Positions 58,066 through 64,000 of a stretch of DNA of 64,000 nt are shown in pieces. Origin of the DNA: Clostridia bacterium (GTDB lineage Bacteria > Bacillota > Clostridia > Christensenellales > Borkfalkiaceae); NCBI GenBank assembly GCA_017463105.1, contig JAFTPU010000014.1, positions 1 to 64,000 of the forward strand. The letters run 5' to 3'. The notes below the pieces were generated by a model that was given only the letters and a program-made list of their open reading frames with translations, had not been told where the DNA came from and ran no database searches. Both the position numbers and the translations under genes were made by a program. Each line of letters opens with the position of its first letter. Position 1 is the stretch's first letter.

Positions 58066-58677
58066 TTAATCCGTAACGGTAGCCGCAACCTCTCGTTCCG
58101 TCTCCTTTTTGCGCTCCCACTCCAGCTTCCGAAGCGCGCTCTTTCTAAGTACCTCCAACTTATAGGAGTTATAGCGCAAAATGATAAACGACGGCAGATT
58201 CAGCAGCGCGCTGACGACAGCCACGGGGATCGCCACGGCGAGCCAAAGCTTGCTGATAGAGAACAGGAGCAAGATAAGAAAGCTCGTGAACATGCTGGTA
58301 AAATGCCCGATCTCGCCATAACAGGTCTCGAGAAGAAAGCGATCTATATATTCCGGATTTTTCGGGTCGTCGAGCTTGTTTTTTCTGAAGCCCGTAAACT
58401 GACCGATCTCGGGAACGCGGTCTTTCCATTTGCGTATTTTCAGCTTCTCGTAAAATTTCTTTTCTTCCGCGCTCACCTTAAACACCCTCTTTTCGTGGTC
58501 GGCGAATTTGGCGGGCAACAGGCGGCAGACCGTAGCCGTCAGCCCGTCGATCGCAACGACCGAAATAACGGCGACCGTCGTAAGACCGAGCACGTGCAGA
58601 TAGGAAACGCTTGTCGCAAGCGCGACGACCGTCGATATGAGCAGCATCGCAACGGCGACTATAATTACGTACAGCAT
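58066..58677 (-). CDS. CrtO-like acyltransferase-family membrane protein
   Basis: A 203-residue protein with two N-terminal and two or three later hydrophobic helices. Between them lies KIRKWKDRVPEIGQFTGFRK, and then PEYIDRFLLETCYGEIGHFT. The W-K-D-x-(L/V)-PE-x-G and ERF-x-LETC-x-E-x-x-H pattern is that of the glycosyl-4,4'-diaponeurosporenoate acyltransferase (CrtO) family. No carotenoid genes are near, so the acyl acceptor is probably another glycolipid. Its ATG overlaps the stop of the PlsC-like gene. Confidence 0.7.
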   Translation of the reverse strand: MLYVIIVAVAMLLISTVVALATSVSYLHVLGLTTVAVISVVAIDGLTATVCRLLPAKFADHEKRVFKVSAEEKKFYEKLKIRKWKDRVPEIGQFTGFRKNKLDDPKNPEYIDRFLLETCYGEIGHFTSMFTSFLILLLFSISKLWLAVAIPVAVVSALLNLPSFIILRYNSYKLEVLRKSALRKLEWERKKETEREVAATVTD

Positions 58678-59546
58678 TATTTTTCTTCCTCCGTAACGGA
58701 CGGCTCGCCCGCCCCGTAAACGAGCGGTTCGCCGTAAACCTCTTCGTATTTTGCCTTGCAGAGCGCATAGGCTTCGTTCATCATTTTCTCCGCGCCGTCC
58801 TTTTCGCCGAGCGTCGTATCGGGATAGATCGGCGGCAGGATATGGAGCGTATGGCGTTGCACGGGATACCCGTTTTCATCCATACGCGATTCGTCGTGTT
58901 TCATCGAAATAAACATGGGCACGACGGGCACGTTCGCGCGATAAGCGAGCTTGAAACCGCCCACCTTATAAGGACGGGGCTTGCGATAGTTCCACCACAT
59001 TTCCTGTTCGGGATAGACGAGCACCGTTTCGCCGCGTTTCAACAATTCGTTTACCGCCGACATGAAATTGATCATCGTGCGGCGATTGCTCGAAAGCGGG
59101 AGCGTGTTGCAATGACGGAACAAAAATCCGTACAGTCCGGGAAAGGCGGTATAGTTTCCTTCGCGGATTATTTTATAAAGATATTTTCTCGGCAGGTACT
59201 TGCGGATACAATGGAACACGATATAGTTATCGAACGCGGAAAAATGATTACACGTAACGATCGCGCCGTTTTTCACCGCCTCGAGATATTCGATTCCTTC
59301 CGCGCCGTCGATCACCAACACGTTCTTTTTGATAAGATCGAGGAAATAATGATCGCCGATGAAGTTCGCCGCGCGGCGTTTGATCTTGCTCGAAAGTTTC
59401 TTGCAAAGATAATCCACGTCGTCGGGAAGGAGCGGCTTCGTGGGCGGATCGTTTTCCACCGATTCGTGGAAAAGCCCCGCTTTTTCTTTTTCCGCTATCC
59501 GCTCGAATACCGCCCGCCTGTCGGGGGAAAGTTTCGTTAAATCCAT
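58677..59546 (-). CDS. PlsC-like 1-acylglycerol-3-phosphate acyltransferase
   Basis: A 289-residue acyltransferase. The catalytic NHx4D motif is in IVTCNHFSAFDNYIVFHCIR, the glycerol-phosphate site is in TLPLSSNRRTMINFMSAVNE, and YPEQEMWWNYRKPRPYKVGG and VPVVPMFISMKHD follow. There is no transmembrane helix at the N-terminus; a charged 60-residue extension (AEKEKAGLFHESVENDPPTK) precedes the domain. It is coupled to the CrtO-like gene and follows the GT8 gene, together forming a membrane-lipid/glycolipid group. Confidence 0.9.
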   Translation of the reverse strand: MDLTKLSPDRRAVFERIAEKEKAGLFHESVENDPPTKPLLPDDVDYLCKKLSSKIKRRAANFIGDHYFLDLIKKNVLVIDGAEGIEYLEAVKNGAIVTCNHFSAFDNYIVFHCIRKYLPRKYLYKIIREGNYTAFPGLYGFLFRHCNTLPLSSNRRTMINFMSAVNELLKRGETVLVYPEQEMWWNYRKPRPYKVGGFKLAYRANVPVVPMFISMKHDESRMDENGYPVQRHTLHILPPIYPDTTLGEKDGAEKMMNEAYALCKAKYEEVYGEPLVYGAGEPSVTEEEK

Positions 59547-59566
59547 ACCTGCCTGCCTCGTTTCGT

Positions 59567-60499
59567 TTATTTGTCTGCTTTTTTACGCATCGTACGAATA
59601 TAATTGTCGGGATTGTTCGCTTCCGACTGCGCAAGCGCGATCAGCTTCTCGCCGCCCACCCTATCGCATTCCGCCATCTCGGGCGTAAACGCTTTTTTTT
59701 GCGCTACGATAAAATCGTAAAAGGGCGTCTGTTTCGCATAATCCCAAAAATATTCTTCGAACAAAACCCCGTCGTAATGCCACGGCTTCATGGCAAGATT
59801 ATAATGCACGAGCTTGGGCATATCTTCGTCCGCGCCGCCCGTGGGCATTCTATTCCATTCCGCTCCGTAATAATACACCTTGTCTTTACAGATAAGATTC
59901 AAACAATCCTGATCGGGAGCGACGGTGAAATCGTAGCTGTCGAGAATACCGTAAAAGGTCTGATAAAAACCGATCTTACGAAGCTCGACGAGGTTGAGAA
60001 CGATCACGCCCGAATTGAAATATTTCTCCGCCTCCACGTCCAATGCGTTTTTCACGTAATCGCGGAAAGGACCGATCGCCGCGACCGCCTGATCGGCGAC
60101 CGCGCCTATATAGTTGCGCCCGATGTCGACGGAATAAAGCTTAGCGACGTCGTCGAGAAGCACGGTGTCGCAATCGAGATAGATCGCTTTGTCATACTGC
60201 GGGAAGAGATCGGGGATAAACAAACGGAAATAGATCGCGCTCGTGTAATAATCGCGACAGCGCATAACGCTTTGTATCTGCGCCGCTTTGTCAGAGATAT
60301 CGTTAAATTCGACGGTAACGTTTTCCGTCTGCATCTCCTTGATCTTCTCCGCGTTCTCCGCCAACTCGCCCGTATACAACACGTGAATTTTATACTCGTA
60401 TTCGGGGCTGGCGTATTTTTTCATCGAAACGAGATTTACGCCCAAAAAAGGCACGTAATTTTCGTCTGCCGCAAAAAATATGGGAATGATTTTTTTCAT
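59567..60499 (-). CDS. Glycosyltransferase family 8 protein
   Basis: A 310-residue GT8 enzyme (GT-A fold, retaining, UDP-sugar donors). It starts MKKIIPIFFAADENYVPFLG, has SAIYFRLFIPDLFPQYDKAI and the metal-binding DxD in YLDCDTVLLDDVAKLY, then YFNSGVIVLNLVELRKIGFY, DQDCLNLIC and LVHYNLAMKPWHYDG. Such enzymes build lipopolysaccharide-like or wall-linked glycans. The ATG at 60499 is preferred to a TTG two codons upstream by its distance to AGGAGAAAGG. Its long upstream gap holds a promoter and an elaborate dyad. Confidence 0.93.
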   Translation of the reverse strand: MKKIIPIFFAADENYVPFLGVNLVSMKKYASPEYEYKIHVLYTGELAENAEKIKEMQTENVTVEFNDISDKAAQIQSVMRCRDYYTSAIYFRLFIPDLFPQYDKAIYLDCDTVLLDDVAKLYSVDIGRNYIGAVADQAVAAIGPFRDYVKNALDVEAEKYFNSGVIVLNLVELRKIGFYQTFYGILDSYDFTVAPDQDCLNLICKDKVYYYGAEWNRMPTGGADEDMPKLVHYNLAMKPWHYDGVLFEEYFWDYAKQTPFYDFIVAQKKAFTPEMAECDRVGGEKLIALAQSEANNPDNYIRTMRKKADK

Positions 60500-60603
60500 T
60501 TTCAAACCTTTCTCCTACATTATCTTTTTTTCTTTTATGACAACGCGGGTAGTTGCCGCCGCGTGCATAGCGTCGAGCTCTTTCCGCCGCCGCTACGTAT
60601 ATT

Positions 60604-60632
60604 ATTTTATCGCAAAACCGAAAAAAAGACAA
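60604..60632 (-). promoter_or_regulatory. Promoter of the GT8-plsC-crtO-like group
   Basis: Minus-strand TTGTCT (60627-60632), a 17-base spacer and TAAAAT (60604-60609). The leader to the GT8 start is about 100 bases. Confidence 0.6.
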
Positions 60633-60685
60633 CCCACTTTTTACCAAAAATCCGTCCTCCGCCTCTACTCTTGCCTTTTTCGAGC

Positions 60686-60723
60686 TCTACTCACGGTAGA
60701 GTTATAACTCTACCCACAGTAGA
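60686..60723. promoter_or_regulatory. Four-half-site dyad upstream of the GT8 promoter
   Basis: Two copies of TCTAC-N5-GTAGA (60686-60700 and 60709-60723) flank a central GTTATAAC. The inner part, 60695-60714, is a perfect 20-bp palindrome GGTAGAGTTATAACTCTACC. The spacing suggests a multi-site operator, or a hairpin ending the dtd message. No T tract follows on the minus strand. Confidence 0.55.
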
Positions 60724-60755
60724 CCCCTTTATTTTCAAGAGTTTCAGACGTTTTT

Positions 60756-61199
60756 TCAAAGCTCTGTATCCAAGAGAATGGTCACGGGACCGTCGTTGTG
60801 CTGCTCGATCTGCATATCCGCGCCGAACACGCCTTTTTTAACCGTTATCCCGTAAGCGGAAAGCTCTTTTACGGCGTATTCGTACAACGGCTCCGCCCTT
60901 TCGGGGCGTTCGGCAAGCGTAAAGCTCGGTCTGTTCCCGTGCGAGGCGTCGCCGTAAAGAGTGAATTGCGAAACGAGCAACACGTCCCCGCCCACGTCTT
61001 TAACGGACAAATTCATCTTCCCGTTTTCGTCCTCGAAGATACGGAGCCCCGCGATCTTTTTCGCCAAATACGCGGCTTGCTTTTCCGTGTCGCCGACCTT
61101 TACGCCGAGAAACACCGTCAAACCGAACGGGATCTCGGAGATCAACTTCCCGTCGACCGAAAGACGGGTATTTTTCACTCTTTGTACGACTGCCTTCAT
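60756..61199 (-). CDS. dtd: D-aminoacyl-tRNA deacylase
   Basis: A 147-residue Dtd that frees tRNAs charged with D-amino acids. It shows MKAVVQRVKNTRLSVDGKLI, the active-site DVLLVSQFTLYGDASHGNRP and the NDGPVTILLDTEL ending with the Gly-Pro motif. A D-alanine-making enzyme (alr) occurs in the same window. Confidence 0.97.
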   Translation of the reverse strand: MKAVVQRVKNTRLSVDGKLISEIPFGLTVFLGVKVGDTEKQAAYLAKKIAGLRIFEDENGKMNLSVKDVGGDVLLVSQFTLYGDASHGNRPSFTLAERPERAEPLYEYAVKELSAYGITVKKGVFGADMQIEQHNDGPVTILLDTEL

Positions 61200-61256
61200 A
61201 TTCCGCTCCTTAAGCCTTTAATTTCGAAGTATTTCGATACGGAAAAACGTACAACG

Positions 61257-61285
61257 AAATGCAGGATATTGCGTATCCTGCATTT
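61257..61285. terminator. Terminator after efp
   Basis: A perfect 12-bp stem AAATGCAGGATA (61257-61268) with 61274-61285 and a five-base loop, about 35 bases past the efp stop. Confidence 0.7.
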
Positions 61286-61320
61286 TGCATACGATATTTA
61301 TATCGAAATCGTTTTAACGA

Positions 61321-61884
61321 TCAAACGCGGCTCATGTATTCGCCCGTTCTGGTGTCGATACGAATGGTCTCGCCCTCTTCCACGAACATGGGAACCTGAA
61401 TAGTTGCGCCCGTTTCTACCTTTGCGTTCTTCATAACGTTGGTAGCCGTGTTGCCCTTTACGCCCGGCTCCGCTTCGATGACTTTCAGCTCCACGAAGTT
61501 TTCGGGTTCGACCGAGAACGCTTTGCCGTAGAGGAATTTCACCGTAACCATATCGTTTTCTTTGATATATTTAAGCGCTTCTTCTACTTGATCGTAGGTG
61601 AGCATTTCCTGATTGTATTCCTCATCCATGAATACGTAAAATTCGCCGTCATAATAGGAATACGTCATCTTCTTCGTTTCTACCTGCGCCGTTTCGAGCT
61701 TCGCGGTGGGGTTGAACGTTTCGTTGGACAATACTTGTCCCGTAACAACGTTCTTCAGGGTTGCTCTTACGAACGCCGCACCCTTACCGGGTTTTACGTG
61801 CTGGAAGTCGGTAACGGTGTAAACGCCGCTCTTGTATTCGAAGGTAACGCCTTTACGAATATCGCCTGCCAAAATCTGTGCCAT
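61321..61884 (-). CDS. efp: Elongation factor P
   Basis: A 187-residue EF-P that relieves polyproline stalling. Domain I has [20 protein letters not shown] with the tip Lys in PGKGA, the residue modified in some bacteria; [20 protein letters not shown] and the C-terminal [20 protein letters not shown] follow. It sits after the M24 peptidase gene, a standard Firmicute pair. Confidence 0.98.
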   Translation of the reverse strand: MAQILAGDIRKGVTFEYKSGVYTVTDFQHVKPGKGAAFVRATLKNVVTGQVLSNETFNPTAKLETAQVETKKMTYSYYDGEFYVFMDEEYNQEMLTYDQVEEALKYIKENDMVTVKFLYGKAFSVEPENFVELKVIEAEPGVKGNTATNVMKNAKVETGATIQVPMFVEEGETIRIDTRTGEYMSRV

Positions 61885-61909
61885 ACAATTTTTTCTCCTT
61901 GTACTACAT

Positions 61910-62971
61910 TTATTTCTTTAATATTATTAAATTTCTGTCCGTCTTGGACATGAAACTTTCGATTTTACCGTTCTTCAAGGTTACGGTGTCTTCGATACGG
62001 ATCCCGTATTCGCCCGCTACGTACACCCCGGGCTCGTCGGAAAATACCATACCGTCCGTCAGAACGTCCGACCTTTTCGGACTCAAGTACGGATATTCGT
62101 GCACGTTCAGACCGATACCGTGTCCGAGCGAATGCGTGAACAGCTTGCCGTACCCCTGTGCTTCGAGATAATCTCTCGCGATCGCGTCGCCCTCGCAACA
62201 GGTCATGCCGCTTTTGAGGTTTTTCTTTACAAGCTCGTGCGCCGTCAATACGGCGTTATACGCTTTTTTGAAATCCTCGTGTTTCCCGTCGTCGCCGAAA
62301 AGGAACGTGCGGGTGATATCCGAGCAATATCCGTTTACGCGACAACCGAAGTCGATCAATATTTCGTCGCCGAATTTCAGCTTTGCCGCGCCCGTTTCAT
62401 GGTGCGGAACCGCCGCGTGCGCCCCGAACGCCACGATCGTTTCGAACGAAAGCCCCTGCGCGCCGCGTTTTCTCATGTTGTATTCGAGAAGCGCCGCGAC
62501 CTCCGTTTCCGTCATGCCCTCTTCGATTGCGGGCAACAACTCCAAAAAGGCGTCCTCCGCGATTTCGCAAGCTTTTGCGATCTGCGCGAGTTCCCAATCG
62601 TTTTTGACCGCCGTCGCCCTTTCGAGCTTTTCGTCGATATCGACGAGATTGGCGCCCGCTTTTTCCAATGCGAGATATTCGACGTGGGAGGTCTCCTTAA
62701 AGGATATTCCGACTCTGTCGTAAGCCGACAATTTTTCCAAAGCGTCCGCTTGCGAATATACGATAGGCGTTACGTCCGTACCTTTCAGCACTTTTTCCGC
62801 TGCCTCGATATAGCGTTTGTCGGTGCAAAGCGTCGTGCCGTTTTTATCCACGATCGCACAACCGTCCTCCGCCGCAAAGCCCGTGATATAGCGAAGCAGA
62901 TATTCGCAAGACGTATAAACCGCGTCGCATTCGGACGATTCCAAAACCTTTTTTCCGTTCGTACAGATCAT
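61910..62971 (-). CDS. M24-family Xaa-Pro peptidase
   Basis: A 353-residue aminopeptidase P/prolidase-like enzyme. The N-terminal creatinase domain has [20 protein letters not shown]. The metal ligands are Asp/Asp in [20 protein letters not shown], His in [13 protein letters not shown], Glu in [19 protein letters not shown] and Glu in RIEDTVTL. It is cytoplasmic and has a promoter at 62993-63021, and is followed by efp. Confidence 0.95.
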   Translation of the reverse strand: MICTNGKKVLESSECDAVYTSCEYLLRYITGFAAEDGCAIVDKNGTTLCTDKRYIEAAEKVLKGTDVTPIVYSQADALEKLSAYDRVGISFKETSHVEYLALEKAGANLVDIDEKLERATAVKNDWELAQIAKACEIAEDAFLELLPAIEEGMTETEVAALLEYNMRKRGAQGLSFETIVAFGAHAAVPHHETGAAKLKFGDEILIDFGCRVNGYCSDITRTFLFGDDGKHEDFKKAYNAVLTAHELVKKNLKSGMTCCEGDAIARDYLEAQGYGKLFTHSLGHGIGLNVHEYPYLSPKRSDVLTDGMVFSDEPGVYVAGEYGIRIEDTVTLKNGKIESFMSKTDRNLIILKK

Positions 62972-62992
62972 TATGAATTCTCCGTCTCTTAT

Positions 62993-63021
62993 ATTGTAGC
63001 AAAATTTTTACCGTTCGTCAA
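62993..63021 (-). promoter_or_regulatory. Promoter of the M24 peptidase-efp pair
   Basis: Minus-strand TTGACG (63016-63021) and TACAAT (62993-62998) separated by 17 bases. Confidence 0.75.
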
Positions 63022-63040
63022 GTGTACGGGGGCGTTTTTT

Positions 63041-63886
63041 TCAGATACTTTGATAAATCCGTTTCATTTCCGCCGCTTCCTCGGCTTGCAGACCGTCCGA
63101 TTCACTGACGATATACGGCTCCAACCCCAAAGTTTTAAGCGCGACAGCAAGCGGATAGAACTCGGGTCCGTAAATCTCGTCGGCAAACGTGAGGTGCCTG
63201 ACCTCCCCTTTCGCCGAATACATGATTTTCGAAAAATGCACGTGGAAGTGCTTCATGCGTTCGAAACCCAGCTCCGAGATCATATATTCGAGACGGGATT
63301 GATAATCCGCCACCGTTTTGAGCGAGCCCTGTTCCCGTGCGTTGATATGCCCGAAATCGATGCAGGGCGTATAGAAAGGAGCGATCTTGCAAAACTCGGC
63401 GATCTCCTCCACCGTGCCGATCTGAGCGAGTTTTCCCATGGTTTCGGGACAGAAAAGCATATCCTCGAGATCGTTGAGCGCGATATATTCCGCCAATATC
63501 CGCAAGCGTTCCTTCGTCTTTTCCACCGCCTCGGAGCGGGTAGCCTTGCCCTGCGCCGCGGGATGGAACACGATCCGTTTTCCGCCCATGAGCTTACACG
63601 CTTTCGCACTGTCCAAAACGTAACCGTAGGATTTTGCCGCCATTTCGTCGTCGGGATTGGCAAAATTAATAAAATACGGCGCGTGCACCGAGATTTCGAT
63701 CCCTTCCGCCGCAAACGCTTCGCCGATCGAGATCGCTTTTTCCTCGGACATCCTCACGCCCCGCCCGAAAGAATATTCGAAACAATCCAAGCCGCGTTTC
63801 TTTACGAACGCCGCCGATTGTTCCGTATGTTGATTTCCCTCTGCGTAAAAACTCTCGCAATTTCCGCTCGGTCCGAATTTAATCAT
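63041..63886 (-). CDS. nfo: Endonuclease IV (AP endonuclease family 2)
   Basis: A 281-residue TIM-barrel protein of the Nfo family, which cuts DNA at abasic sites using zinc. Metal-site segments are EISVHAPYFINFANPDDEMA, GGKRIVFHPAAQ, LFCPETMGKLAQIG, PCIDFGHINARE, KHFHVHFSKIMY and PYIVSESDGLQ. It starts MIKFGPSGNCESFY with the ATG inside the end of ribF (overlap of 8 bases). Confidence 0.93.
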   Translation of the reverse strand: MIKFGPSGNCESFYAEGNQHTEQSAAFVKKRGLDCFEYSFGRGVRMSEEKAISIGEAFAAEGIEISVHAPYFINFANPDDEMAAKSYGYVLDSAKACKLMGGKRIVFHPAAQGKATRSEAVEKTKERLRILAEYIALNDLEDMLFCPETMGKLAQIGTVEEIAEFCKIAPFYTPCIDFGHINAREQGSLKTVADYQSRLEYMISELGFERMKHFHVHFSKIMYSAKGEVRHLTFADEIYGPEFYPLAVALKTLGLEPYIVSESDGLQAEEAAEMKRIYQSI

Positions 63887-64000
63887 TTTCGCGTACCCTC
63901 CTTATATCCTCCCTAAGCTGCGCCCGCAATTCCTCTGCGCCGTCGAATTTTTCGATATCCCGCAAGTACCGCACGAAACGCACCCGCAAGGTCTTGCCGT
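63879..64000 (-). CDS. ribF: C-terminus of riboflavin kinase/FAD synthetase (partial)
   Basis: The last 39 codons of a gene that continues beyond the window. They read GKTLRVRFVRYLRDIEKFDG and then AEELRAQLREDIRRVREND, the typical end of the RibF riboflavin-kinase domain (R-F-L-R-x-x-x-KF-x-S-x-x-x-L-x-x-QI). The enzyme makes FMN and FAD. It overlaps nfo. Confidence 0.75.
   Translation of the reverse strand, partial: GKTLRVRFVRYLRDIEKFDGAEELRAQLREDIRRVREND

Noticed and set aside
1..64000. CRISPR arrays, rRNA genes and complete insertion sequences
   Set aside because: No regularly spaced direct repeats, rRNA-like sequence or intact transposase gene was seen; only the recombinase remnant at 6677-7060 shows mobile DNA.

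Overview
The window reads as chromosome of a low-to-moderate GC Firmicute of the Clostridia, most likely an uncultured gut lineage near Christensenellales. Signs are the rimP-nusA-ylxR-ylxQ-infB-rbfA order, the dnaG-rpoD-trmK-nif3 block, AddAB instead of RecBCD, a CdaA-type c-di-AMP synthase, T-box regulation, consensus sigma-A promoters with 17-bp spacers and strong GGAGG ribosome binding sites. The assignment to order is inference; nothing here fixes a species. Almost all genes lie on the minus strand.

Positions 1-7.4 kb form a visibly AT-richer, decaying accessory segment ending at tRNA-Gln(CTG). It holds the end of a T-box leader on a wrecked tryptophan synthase beta gene, an Rrf2 regulator, a Cys/Arg-rich micro-ORF under a consensus promoter, the tail of a glycosidase-like gene, a nagA lacking its N-terminus and joined to a frameshifted secreted protein, a 38-residue peptide gene, a lipoprotein with two tandem C-terminal repeats, a divergent AraC regulator that looks leaderless, and a serine-recombinase remnant bracketed by inverted repeats.

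From 7.6 to 31 kb come a PRC-barrel-like protein, a membrane protein, addB-addA (recombination and repair), a lipoprotein, an esterase, lysC, a 35-codon CdaR-like membrane peptide coupled to cdaA, holA, a ComEC without its usual metallo-beta-lactamase half, a giant DUF4011/COG1112 helicase with a degenerate nuclease domain, and an MFS transporter. From 31 to 36.5 kb lies the transcription/translation operon (nrnA-rbfA-infB-ylxQ-ylxR-nusA-rimP in map order) behind a strong promoter and a leader hairpin.

From 36.6 to 64 kb is a dense housekeeping run: class III fructose bisphosphatase, a PolC-like exonuclease without a polymerase domain, ispG, nrdR, rarA, a patatin, pheA and aroF (entry to aromatic amino acids and the phenylalanine branch), coaD-rsmD, folate cyclo-ligase, alr, a zinc-ribbon coiled coil, nif3, trmK, rpoD, dnaG, dgt, a nitrilase-glycerophosphodiesterase fusion, an envelope lipid/glycan trio (CrtO-like, PlsC-like, GT8), dtd, efp, an M24 peptidase, endonuclease IV and the end of ribF. 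Many neighbours overlap by 4-14 bases, showing translational coupling.

No complete mobile element, CRISPR array or rRNA was seen. The best leads are the CdaR-like micro-protein, the PolC-like exonuclease, the DUF4011 protein with a missing catalytic acid, the nitrilase-GDPD fusion, and the small peptide genes at 225-323, 3286-3402 and 38454-38549.
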